A DNA stretch of 64,000 nucleotides, taken from assembly GCF_009792795.1 (NCBI RefSeq), contig NZ_VKHQ01000004.1, positions 368,659 to 432,658 on the forward strand, written 5' to 3'. Under the pieces are notes generated by a model that worked only from the letters and a program-made list of their open reading frames with translations, ran no database searches and had not been told where the DNA came from. Both the position numbers and the translations under genes were made by a program. Positions 35,392 through 43,103 of the stretch are shown in pieces; position 1 is the first letter of the stretch, and each line of letters begins with the position of its first letter. This DNA comes from Cognatiluteimonas profundi (GTDB lineage: Bacteria; Pseudomonadota; Gammaproteobacteria; Xanthomonadales; Xanthomonadaceae).

Positions 35392-36642
35392 CTACCCGCG
35401 CAACCGCGGCATCCCATGCTCATCCCTTTCCTCGATGACGGCCTCGTCGTGGATGCGCTGGCGCATGTCCCGGCCAGGGAGATCGACGGATGCTTCGCCA
35501 CGACTGGCCCGCAACGCATTGGCGTAGGCCAGGCGTGCGCGCGCATCGTCGCCGCTTTCGGTGAAGCCATGCCCCAGTTCTTCCCAGGCGTCGGCACCGG
35601 CGCCCTGCGCCACGGCGCGATGCAGGTAGTCCTCGGCCTGTGGCCACTGTCCTTGCGCACGCGCCAGTCGGGCCAGCGTCAGCATCAGCGCCGGGCTCGA
35701 CGGATGGCCCTGCAGCCAGCGTTCGGCCTGGCTGCGTCGCTCGTCCAGTCGGCCCATCGGGAGGCTGCCGTACAAGGTGGCCAGCGATTCGTCCCAGCGC
35801 GTATCCAGTGCCTGTTCGATGGATCGCGTCGCCGCCTCGTCCCAGCGCAGTGCCGCGGCACGACGGGCGTAGGCAGCGACGATGTCCGGCGTGGCGCGCA
35901 ACTCCCTGGGCAGGGTTTCCCAGCGCTCGGCCAGCACGTTGGCATCGCCGGCTTCGCGCAGCGAGGCTTCCGCCCAGCGTTCCTGGAGGCGGTCGAGATC
36001 GGCTTGCGGCAGCGCCTGTTGCTGCCGCATCGGCCCCAGCAAGCCGTATGCCTGCGCCGATTGGCCGGACGCGGCGAACGCCTGCGCGCGCAGCGCCAGT
36101 CCGCGCGGTGGCAACGGCTGTGCATCGGGTGCATCGAGCGCGACCAGCGCATCGGTCGGACGGTCATCGACGAGCGCCTGTTCCGCATTGGCGATGGCGC
36201 GTGCGGCTGGATGGCGCGAACCCAGCGCGTCGAGCTGGCCGCGTGCGGCGACCCGATCGCCGCGGGCGGCGGCGGCGCGGGCGGCGGCCAGGCGTGCGCT
36301 GGCTTCGACATCGCCGTGTTCGGCCGCCTGCGCCAGCAGCGTTTCGGCGCGCCCGTAATGACCCAGGTGCAGGGCGTCGAGACCCTCGCCCAGGCGTGCG
36401 CGGGCGCGTCCCTCGCGATGGCGGCGCCAACTGCGGAAGGGCAGCGTCACCAGCGCCCATGCCAGCCACAGTCCGGCGAACACGACAAGCAGGATGAGCA
36501 GGCCGCTGGCGACGGTGGTGGTGTAGTCCATGCCGCGGAATCGAACCAGCACGTAGCCCGGGTCGGCCAGCAGCAGTTGCGCCAGCAATGCGCCCACCAG
36601 CGCCAGCACGATCCAGAACAGCAGGTTGCGGAACAGGTTCAT
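35392..36642 (-). CDS. hemY: HemY-type TPR membrane protein of the haem operon
   Basis: A 416-residue inner-membrane protein with two N-terminal membrane helices (about 5-25 and 42-65), then TPR-like helical repeats. The TPR parts include LHLGHYGRAETLLAQAAEHG and AQGQWPQAEDYLHRAVAQG. The proteobacterial HemY of hemCDXY operons is not the Bacillus protoporphyrinogen oxidase; its exact role is unsettled. ATG 36642 (MNLFRNLLFW) opens on the first membrane helix. It is the last gene of hemD-hemX-hemY, 92 bases after hemX. Confidence 0.88.
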   Translation of the reverse strand: MNLFRNLLFWIVLALVGALLAQLLLADPGYVLVRFRGMDYTTTVASGLLILLVVFAGLWLAWALVTLPFRSWRRHREGRARARLGEGLDALHLGHYGRAETLLAQAAEHGDVEASARLAAARAAAARGDRVAARGQLDALGSRHPAARAIANAEQALVDDRPTDALVALDAPDAQPLPPRGLALRAQAFAASGQSAQAYGLLGPMRQQQALPQADLDRLQERWAEASLREAGDANVLAERWETLPRELRATPDIVAAYARRAAALRWDEAATRSIEQALDTRWDESLATLYGSLPMGRLDERRSQAERWLQGHPSSPALMLTLARLARAQGQWPQAEDYLHRAVAQGAGADAWEELGHGFTESGDDARARLAYANALRASRGEASVDLPGRDMRQRIHDEAVIEERDEHGMPRLRG

Positions 36643-36734
36643 GGCAAACACTCCCCCCGCGGTGGCGCGGCGTCTGTCAGCAGGCTAACTGTCCCGCCGT
36701 GGCCGTGGTGTCGTCTTGCTGAATGGGTCCGTAC

Positions 36735-37718
36735 TCAGCGGGCAGTCAATGCCTGCAACTGCGCGCGGGTACTGCCCAGCACGGGCAGGTCCGGCGCCAG
36801 CGGCAGCCGGCGCAATGCCTGCAGTCGTGCGCGACGTTGCCGCAGGCCCGGCGAGTCGGGCCACAGACGCACCAGCCAGCCATCGGCACGCGCCAGCGCG
36901 GAGCGGAACGCCGGCTGGTCGCGGCGTTCGAGCGCAGCGCGCGCCAGGGTCACTTCCAGCTGCAGTCCGGCGAAAGCCGCCACGCGATCGGCACCGGGCA
37001 AGGCCACGGCCCGATCGGCGGGACGCACCGCAACCAGCCGGGCGAATGCGCGCTGCCACCAGGGTGCATCGCCTGCGGCGGTACCTGGCCGCGGCGGCGA
37101 TGCGGCCAGGCTCGCTGCGAACGCATCGAGCTGGCGGCTGGCCAGCGCGCGGGGATCCGCGCCCAGGGCATCGAGCGCGGCGCGCTCCTGCACCAGCGAC
37201 TGACGCACGTTGAGCAGGCCGGCGCTGCCCAGTCGCGTGCTGTCGACCGCGGACAACACGTCGGCAGCCAGCGCATAGGCGCGCCGGGCGCCGTCGAGGT
37301 CGCCGGCCAGGCGCAGGCGTTGCTCGCCCTGGCCCAGCAGCAGGATGACTTCATCCAGGCGCAAGGCCTGCACGCCGTGGCGTTCGGGGTCACCGAGCCG
37401 GCGCACGCTGTCTTCGAGCAAGGCCGCGCGCTGGTCCAGTCCGAGCAGCTCCTCGCGCAGGACGCGGTTGGTCGCGTCGGCCTGCTGCAATCGCTGTGCC
37501 TGCGCGCGCTGGTCGATGCGCAGCGCGTTGATGCGCGATTCCAGCGCCTGCCATTGCCGGGTGAGCTCGCTGGCGTGTTCGCGCTGCGCGTCGATCCGCG
37601 CGTTACGCCATTGCCAGGCCCGCCAGCCCAGCGTGGCCAGCAGCAGGAGCAAGGCCAGGCCGAACAGCGCCGGGAACAGGCTGCGGCGTCGGGGCACGGC
37701 AGGTGCGGGATCGCTCAC
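36735..37718 (-). CDS. hemX: HemX family membrane protein
   Basis: A 327-residue protein with one N-terminal membrane helix (about 13-32), a long coiled coil (about 40-105) and a helical C-terminal domain. It contains RLDEVILLLGQGEQRLRLAGD, typical of HemX. It is often annotated as uroporphyrinogen-III C-methyltransferase, but no SAM-binding methyltransferase motif is visible here. The start is GTG 37718, overlapping the hemD stop as GTGA, so it is translationally coupled to hemD. Confidence 0.88.
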   Translation of the reverse strand: MSDPAPAVPRRRSLFPALFGLALLLLLATLGWRAWQWRNARIDAQREHASELTRQWQALESRINALRIDQRAQAQRLQQADATNRVLREELLGLDQRAALLEDSVRRLGDPERHGVQALRLDEVILLLGQGEQRLRLAGDLDGARRAYALAADVLSAVDSTRLGSAGLLNVRQSLVQERAALDALGADPRALASRQLDAFAASLAASPPRPGTAAGDAPWWQRAFARLVAVRPADRAVALPGADRVAAFAGLQLEVTLARAALERRDQPAFRSALARADGWLVRLWPDSPGLRQRRARLQALRRLPLAPDLPVLGSTRAQLQALTAR

Positions 37719-38500
37719 GTCGGAACCGGCAGGCGGGGGAGCGCCATGCTAGCGGATGCCATGCACGCCACCAGGTCGCGCGGGCTGGCACTGGCCGCGA
37801 CCAGGACGTCGGCAAAACCGCGCTCGCGGGCCAGCGTGGCCAGCCGCTCGCTGGCTGCGGCAACGCGCGCCCGCAGGAAGATGCGCAACACCGCCGCGGG
37901 CAGCGCGGCCATGGCCTGCTGCAGGGCATCGCCGCTGCTCAGCGCCAGCCATGCCGGCGCCTGCATCGTTCGCAGCAGGTCGATGCTGCGTGCCGGCAAT
38001 GCAACCGGCTCGCGGGTGTAGACGTCGGCGCGGACCACGCCGGCTCCCCGCTGTTCCAATGCAGGCCCGATGACTTCCCTGCCAGCGGGCGCGGTCACCA
38101 GGCCGATGCGGCTGTCGCGCACGTCACGCAGGGCCGGCAGTGCGAGCAGCCCTTCGCTGCCCATTTGCCGCGGCGCGATCGCATCGTCGATGCCGGCACG
38201 ACGCAGGGCAGCGGCGGTGCCGGCTCCCACCGCAAGCCATGCCTGGCCGGGACGTGCGGACAGGCCCTGCAATGCCTGTGCCGCGCGCACCGCGGCGGGG
38301 CTGGTGAACAGCACGCGTTCGCAGTCCAGCGCCGCCTGCAGCTGTCGGCGCGTGGCGTCGTCGTCGCGCGGCAGCAGCTTCCACGGCGACAGCGCCAGCA
38401 CGCGCGCGCCCTGCGTTGCCGCGGCACGGCGCAATGCGGCGTGGTCACCGACCGGTCGCAGGGAGATCACGTAGCATCCGGCGAGCGCGGTCCTGGACAT
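37715..38500 (-). CDS. hemD: Uroporphyrinogen-III synthase
   Basis: Tetrapyrrole enzyme that cyclises hydroxymethylbilane with inversion of ring D. HemD is poorly conserved in sequence. This 261-residue protein shows the two-domain pattern with YVISLRPVGDHAALRRAA, VLFTSPAAVRAA, AVGAGTAAALRRAGI and WLALSSGDALQQ, and the gene sits directly before hemX and hemY. No hemC is in the window on this strand, so the operon lacks its usual first gene here. A TATCCT hexamer stands 6 bases before the ATG. Confidence 0.88.
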   Translation of the reverse strand: MSRTALAGCYVISLRPVGDHAALRRAAATQGARVLALSPWKLLPRDDDATRRQLQAALDCERVLFTSPAAVRAAQALQGLSARPGQAWLAVGAGTAAALRRAGIDDAIAPRQMGSEGLLALPALRDVRDSRIGLVTAPAGREVIGPALEQRGAGVVRADVYTREPVALPARSIDLLRTMQAPAWLALSSGDALQQAMAALPAAVLRIFLRARVAAASERLATLARERGFADVLVAASASPRDLVACMASASMALPRLPVPT

Positions 38501-38506
38501 GGCCGC

Positions 38507-38512
38507 AGGATA
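38507..38512 (-). promoter_or_regulatory. Likely -10 element, leaderless start for hemD
   Basis: TATCCT on the minus strand ends 6 bases before ATG 38500. It supports an independent promoter for hemDXY. Confidence 0.5.
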
Positions 38513-38516
38513 GCCA

Positions 38517-38990
38517 ATGCACGTGGAAGCGGCGCTCGCATCGCTGGATGCGCTCTACCAGGCCATGCCGCCGGTGGCGGCACTGGGGCTGCGCAGCGCC
38601 GGTTTCGACGGCGACTGCCTGCGGCTGCACGCGCCGCTGGCAGCGAACATCAACGACAAGGGCTGCGCCTTCGGCGGCAGCCTCGCCTCGCTGATGACGC
38701 TGGCTGGCTGGGGACTGGTGAACCTGCGCCTGCAGCAGGCGGGCGTCCAAGCCGATGTGTTCGTCGCCGACAGCCAGCTGCGCTATCGCGCACCGCTGTA
38801 TGCGGACCTGGAAGCCGGCGCACGGCTGGCCGAGGGCGCGTCGTGGGATGCCTTCCTGGCGCGGCTGCGCGAACGCGGTCGCGCCAGCATCCGCATCGCC
38901 GCCTGGGTGGCCCTGCCCGACGGCCACGGCGTCGCCGCCGATTGCACGGCGCGCTTCGTCGCCATCGACAACAGGTACGATCCGGCATGA
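38517..38990 (+). CDS. YiiD C-terminal-type hotdog thioesterase domain protein
   Basis: A 157-residue single-domain hotdog-fold protein similar to the YiiD C-terminal putative thioesterase domain. It has LHAPLAANINDKGCAFGGSLASLMTLAGWGL (about 37-67), where the hotdog helix and the NDKGCAFGG turn are characteristic, and VADSQLRYRAPL. It is a probable acyl-CoA thioesterase with unknown substrate. The start codons of this gene and hemD are 16 bases apart, so the two genes are divergent with overlapping control regions. ATG 38517 is the only sensible start. Confidence 0.8.
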   Translation: MHVEAALASLDALYQAMPPVAALGLRSAGFDGDCLRLHAPLAANINDKGCAFGGSLASLMTLAGWGLVNLRLQQAGVQADVFVADSQLRYRAPLYADLEAGARLAEGASWDAFLARLRERGRASIRIAAWVALPDGHGVAADCTARFVAIDNRYDPA

Positions 38991-39009
38991 ACCGCCCACG
39001 GAGTCCGCG

Positions 39010-39429
39010 ATGCGCCTGCTGAAGACCTGGTTTCCCCTGTTGCTGGCCCTGTTGCTGTCCGCGTGCGCGACCGCGGGCCGGATGGACCGCAACCAGGCGC
39101 TGCAACAGGCGCAATACGCCTATTCGGCGGCGATCCGCTGGGGCGACTTCGAGGGCGCCTGGAACATGGTCGAGCCGGCGTTCCGCAGCGCCCATCCCAT
39201 GACCGACCTGGACTTCGAGCGCTACAAGCAACTGCAGGTATCGGGCTACACCGAACTCGGAGCGCAGGGCACCACCGACACCGCCGAGCGCGAGATCCAG
39301 ATCGGCGTCATCAACCGCAATACGCTGGTCGAGCACCAGGTCCGCTATACGGAGCTGTGGCGCTACGAACCGGTCGCCAAGACGTGGTGGCTGACAGTAG
39401 GCCTGCCGAACCTGAGCCAGGCGCAGTAG
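39010..39429 (+). CDS. Small lipoprotein, unknown function
   Basis: A 139-residue lipoprotein with the signal MRLLKTWFPLLLALLLSAC, the lipobox LSAC with Cys19. The mature part has ALQQAQYAYSAAIRWGDFEGAW and a YRYTELWRYEP-like beta segment, suggesting an NTF2-like fold, which is inferred. GGAG at 39000-39003 is 6 bases before ATG 39010. It follows the thioesterase gene by 19 bases and is probably co-transcribed with it. Confidence 0.8.
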   Translation: MRLLKTWFPLLLALLLSACATAGRMDRNQALQQAQYAYSAAIRWGDFEGAWNMVEPAFRSAHPMTDLDFERYKQLQVSGYTELGAQGTTDTAEREIQIGVINRNTLVEHQVRYTELWRYEPVAKTWWLTVGLPNLSQAQ

Positions 39430-39529
39430 CCACGGGACGACCCACGCCGGCGGCTGGCTTTGCGCCCCCGTCGGCACTGGGCGACAATCGCCGCCCCGCG
39501 TGCCCGTCGACGCGTCCGCAAGCATTCCC

Positions 39530-39964
39530 GTGACCCAATCCGAACTGCTGGCATTCGCCAGCGCACATCCCTACCTGTCGCTGGCGCTGGCCGGGCTGAC
39601 CGTCGCCATCATCTTCAACGAGATCACCAGCCTGTTCCGCGGCTACAAGGGCCTCGGGCCTGCGCAGCTGACCGCGCTGGTCAACCAGGACAACGCGCTG
39701 GTGGTGGACCTGCGACCGTCGGCGGACTTCGAGAAGGGCCACATCCCCGGCTCGAAGAACGTGCAGATGAGCCAGTTCGACCCGGAAAACAAGCAGCTGG
39801 CGGCCGCCCGCTCGCTACCCGTGGTGCTGGTCTGCAAGTCCGGCCAGACGGCTTCATCAGCCGCCGGACGCCTGCACAAGGCCGGCTTCGAGCGCGTCTA
39901 CGTACTCGATGGCGGCGTTGGCGCCTGGCAGCAGGCCGACCTGCCACTGGCCAAAGGCCGCTGA
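39530..39964 (+). CDS. Membrane-anchored rhodanese-like protein
   Basis: A 144-residue protein with one N-terminal membrane segment (about 10-30), then a rhodanese domain. The domain has VVDLRPSADFEKGHIPGSKN and the active-site loop VLVCKSGQTASSAA, with the catalytic Cys in CKSGQT. It is a sulphur-carrier or redox role by family. The GTG 39530 start (MTQSELLAFASAHP) matches where homologues begin; GTG 39500 would add ten residues, and a GACAAT hexamer precedes it at 39483. It lies upstream of secB, a common neighbour in gammaproteobacteria. Confidence 0.87.
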   Translation: MTQSELLAFASAHPYLSLALAGLTVAIIFNEITSLFRGYKGLGPAQLTALVNQDNALVVDLRPSADFEKGHIPGSKNVQMSQFDPENKQLAAARSLPVVLVCKSGQTASSAAGRLHKAGFERVYVLDGGVGAWQQADLPLAKGR

Positions 39965-40124
39965 CGCGCTGAAGCTGGAGGGCACGGTCAGCGGAGTGGC
40001 AAACCAAGCGAACGCCCGCATCCGGCTGCCGTGGCGCGTGGCGACGCGGCCTGACTTGTCGCGCGCCGGATGACCGCGCCGCGCCATGCAATAATTCCCG
40101 ATTCGCATTTCGCTGGAGTTTCCG

Positions 40125-40643
40125 ATGTCCGCGCAAGACACCCCCACCGGTAACGGCGCCACGCCGACCGGCCCCTCGTTCACCGTCGAAAAGCTCTACA
40201 TCAAGGATCTGTCCTTCGAGGCACCCGGCACCCCGCAGGTGTTCAACGAGGAGGGTCAGCCGCAGCTGCAGATGAACCTCAACCAGCAGGTCCAGCGCCT
40301 GTCCGACGAAGCCTTCGAAGTGGTGCTGGGCGTGACGCTCACCTGCACCATCGGCGAGAAGACCGCCTACCTGGCCGAAGTGCAGCAGGCCGGCGTGTTC
40401 GGGCTGTCGGGTTTCGACGAGATCACGCTGGAAGTCATGCTGGGCACGCATTGCCCCAACACGCTGTATCCGTACGCGCGGCAGACGGTCAGCGACCTGA
40501 TCACCGCCGGCGGATTCCCGCCGTTCCTGCTGCAGCCGATCAATTTCGAGGCGCTGTATGCCGAGAGCGTGCGCCAGCGCGCGGCCCAGGCGCAGGTGCA
40601 GGGCGACGGCCTGGCCGGCGCCGAAACGGCCGGCAACGCCTGA
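40125..40643 (+). CDS. secB: Protein-export chaperone SecB
   Basis: Tetrameric cytosolic chaperone that keeps precursors unfolded and delivers them to SecA. The 172-residue protein has [58 protein letters not shown] and [17 protein letters not shown], all diagnostic. The C-terminal tail is longer than in E. coli and Ala/Gln/Gly-rich. GGAG at 40114-40117 precedes ATG 40125. gpsA follows 15 bases later, the conserved secB-gpsA pair. Confidence 0.97.
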   Translation: MSAQDTPTGNGATPTGPSFTVEKLYIKDLSFEAPGTPQVFNEEGQPQLQMNLNQQVQRLSDEAFEVVLGVTLTCTIGEKTAYLAEVQQAGVFGLSGFDEITLEVMLGTHCPNTLYPYARQTVSDLITAGGFPPFLLQPINFEALYAESVRQRAAQAQVQGDGLAGAETAGNA

Positions 40644-40658
40644 CACGCGGCGCCGCGC

Positions 40659-41699
40659 ATGACAGTGGGCATGGCGGCGCCGGTCACGCGCTCGGTCGCG
40701 GTATTGGGCGCGGGCTCCTGGGGCACCGCGCTGGCGGCGCTGATCGCCCGCCACGGGCATCGGCCGATCCTCTGGGGACGTGACCGCGACGTGGTGGAGG
40801 CGATCGACGCCCGCCACGAAAATCCGCACTACCTCCCGGGCATCCGCCTGCCGGACACGCTGCGGGCCACCACCGACCTGGCCACGGCCATGCACGGCGC
40901 CGACCTGGTGCTGGTGGTGGTGCCCTCGCATGCCTTCACCGAAACCCTGCGCGCACTGGCGCCGTATCGGCCGGCGCACGCGGGCGTCGCCTGGGCGACC
41001 AAGGGATTCGAACCAGGCAGCGGCCGCTTCCTGCACGAGGTCGCGGCCGAGGTGCTGGGTCCCGACGTTCCGCTGGCGGTCGTCACCGGCCCGTCCTTCG
41101 CCAAGGAAGTCGCCGCGGGACTCCCCACCGCGCTGACCGTGCATTCGGATGACGCGGCGTTCGCGCAGGCCGTCGCCAACGTGCTGCACGGACCGACGTT
41201 TCGCGTCTACACCGGCAGCGACATGCGCGGCGCCGAACTTGGCGGCGCGATGAAGAACGTGCTGGCGGTTGCGACCGGTGCGGCCGACGGCATGAACCTC
41301 GGCCTCAACGCGCGCACCGGACTGATCACCCGCGGACTCAACGAGATGTTGCGGCTCAATGCCGCGATCGGAGGCCGGGCCGAAACCCTGATGGGGCTGG
41401 CCGGGCTGGGCGACCTGGTGCTGACCTGCACCGGCGAGCTGTCGCGCAATCGCCGACTCGGGCTCGCGCTGGGCCGCGGGCAGTCGATCGCCGATGCGGT
41501 GCGCGAGATCGGCCAGGTGGTCGAATCGATCCAGACCGTGGATGAGGTCATGCGGCAAGCCGCGCGCCACGGCATCGAGCTGCCGATTTCCAGCGTCGTG
41601 CAGTCGGTGCTGCATGGCGAGATGACACCCGAACAGGCCATGCAGAACCTGCTGGCGCGCGAACAGAAAGCCGAATATCCGGTCGACGAAGCCGGCTGA
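40659..41699 (+). CDS. gpsA: Glycerol-3-phosphate dehydrogenase [NAD(P)+]
   Basis: Reduces dihydroxyacetone phosphate to sn-glycerol-3-phosphate for phospholipid synthesis. The 346-residue protein has the Rossmann motif [12 protein letters not shown], the substrate-binding SHAFTETL region, [16 protein letters not shown], the catalytic Lys in [17 protein letters not shown] and a C-terminal [22 protein letters not shown] 40659 or the in-frame ATG 40671 could be the start; no clear ribosome binding site decides. It is probably coupled to secB. Confidence 0.95.
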   Translation: MTVGMAAPVTRSVAVLGAGSWGTALAALIARHGHRPILWGRDRDVVEAIDARHENPHYLPGIRLPDTLRATTDLATAMHGADLVLVVVPSHAFTETLRALAPYRPAHAGVAWATKGFEPGSGRFLHEVAAEVLGPDVPLAVVTGPSFAKEVAAGLPTALTVHSDDAAFAQAVANVLHGPTFRVYTGSDMRGAELGGAMKNVLAVATGAADGMNLGLNARTGLITRGLNEMLRLNAAIGGRAETLMGLAGLGDLVLTCTGELSRNRRLGLALGRGQSIADAVREIGQVVESIQTVDEVMRQAARHGIELPISSVVQSVLHGEMTPEQAMQNLLAREQKAEYPVDEAG

Positions 41700-41704
41700 T
41701 CCGC

Positions 41705-42178
41705 TCAGCTGCCGCCGGCGAAGTCCTGCTGCCGCCACGCTTCGTACACCACCACCGCCACCGTGTTGGACAGGTTGAGGCTGCGGCTGCCGGCCTGCAT
41801 CGGCAGGCGCAGGCGCTGCGCTTCGGGTACGGAGTCGATGACCTCCGCCGGCAAGCCGCGCGTTTCCGGGCCGAACACGAACACGTCGCCTGGACGATAG
41901 CGCGGCAGGTCGTAACGGCTGCTGCCACGCGTGCTGAGCACGAAGACCCGCGGCTCGCCGCGTGCGGCGACGGCCGACAAGGCGGCCGCCAGCGATGCGT
42001 GCACCGTGAGCGCGGCGTACTCGTGGTAATCCAGCCCGGCGCGTCGCAGCCGGGCGTCGTCCAGCGCGAAACCCAATGGCTCGACCAGGTGCAGGCGCGC
42101 ACCGGTATTGGCGCACAGGCGGATGACATTGCCGGTGTTCGGCGGGATCTCGGGCTGGTGCAGGATGACGTCGAACAA
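41705..42178 (-). CDS. trmL: tRNA (cytidine(34)-2'-O)-methyltransferase TrmL
   Basis: SPOUT-fold methyltransferase modifying the wobble base of tRNA-Leu. The 157-residue protein opens MFDVILHQPEIPPNTGNVIRL and has the knot motifs VFVFGPETRGLP and LRLPMQAGSRSLNLSNTVAVVVYE, all diagnostic. The start is TTG 42178, where homologues begin, and no upstream ATG exists in frame. It converges with gpsA with a 5-base gap. Confidence 0.93.
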   Translation of the reverse strand: MFDVILHQPEIPPNTGNVIRLCANTGARLHLVEPLGFALDDARLRRAGLDYHEYAALTVHASLAAALSAVAARGEPRVFVLSTRGSSRYDLPRYRPGDVFVFGPETRGLPAEVIDSVPEAQRLRLPMQAGSRSLNLSNTVAVVVYEAWRQQDFAGGS

Positions 42179-42252
42179 TGGGTAATACCTGTCGCTGTTG
42201 ATCCGGCCGTTGGCTGGATAACGCCGACGAGCGCGGGCGCTTCTGAGTCAGG

Positions 42253-42972
42253 TCACCATGGTAATGACTGGCCGCGCCAGTCGAGGAATTTGCCGCTGTC
42301 GGCCTGCTTCAATCCATCGATCACCCGCAACATGCCGGTGACGGACGCCTGGGCGGTCACCGTCGCACCGGCACCGCCCATGTCGGTCTGCACCCAGCCC
42401 GGATGCAGCGCGACGACGATGATCCCGCGCGGGCGCAATGCGGCGGCCAGCAGCGCGGTGGCCATGTTCTGCGCGGCCTTGCTTATGTTGTAGCTGGGCG
42501 TGCCGAAACCCGTGAGCCCGGCGATCGAGCCCAGTTGCGAGCTGAGGTTGGCCACGCGCGCGCCATCGGCCATCCGCGGGGCGAGTGCCTGCGTCAGCAG
42601 GAACGGACCCATCGCGTTGATGCGGAAGCTGTCGTCGAGCGTCGCGGCCTCGACCGCGCCGAAGCGCTCGCCCGAATGCAGCACGCCGGCGCAGTTGACC
42701 AGCAGGTCCAGCCGATCCTGCTCGCCGTCGTCGCCGAGCAGCAGCAACTCGCGCTGCAGCTCGGCGATCGCGCGTGGATCGGCGACATCCAGCGGCAACA
42801 CGTGCAGGTGCCCCGGATGTTCGCCGGCCAGCGCGTTCAGCGCATTGGCCTTGCCCGGATGGCGCGCGGCCGCCACCACGCGATCGCCGCGCGCGAGCAA
42901 CTGGCGGACCCATTCAAGCCCGATGCCGCGATTGGCGCCGGTGACCAGGCAGTGCGCAGGGGACTTGGGCAT
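42253..42972 (-). CDS. Short-chain dehydrogenase/reductase
   Basis: A 239-residue NAD(P)-dependent SDR. TGANRGIG at the N-terminus binds cofactor, LLVNCAGVLHSGE holds the NAG-like motif, and the catalytic Ser-Tyr-Lys appears as NLSSQLGS and PSYNISKAA. HPGWVQTDMGG follows. It is close to C-factor/sniffer-like SDRs; the substrate is unknown. The start at 42972 (MPKSPAHCLVTG) gives a compact SDR; ATG 43011 would add 13 residues. It is divergent from the M16 peptidase gene. Confidence 0.87.
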   Translation of the reverse strand: MPKSPAHCLVTGANRGIGLEWVRQLLARGDRVVAAARHPGKANALNALAGEHPGHLHVLPLDVADPRAIAELQRELLLLGDDGEQDRLDLLVNCAGVLHSGERFGAVEAATLDDSFRINAMGPFLLTQALAPRMADGARVANLSSQLGSIAGLTGFGTPSYNISKAAQNMATALLAAALRPRGIIVVALHPGWVQTDMGGAGATVTAQASVTGMLRVIDGLKQADSGKFLDWRGQSLPW

Positions 42973-43103
42973 CGACGCAGCCTGCGCGCTGTCGTGTCCA
43001 TGTGCCGTCATGCCGGGGCTGCGCGGGACTTGTGGCCCTGCCCCTCGGTGCGACTGGGGGCTAGGATGCGGGTCGCGCCAAATTCCCTGCCCTGGAGTCG
43101 TCC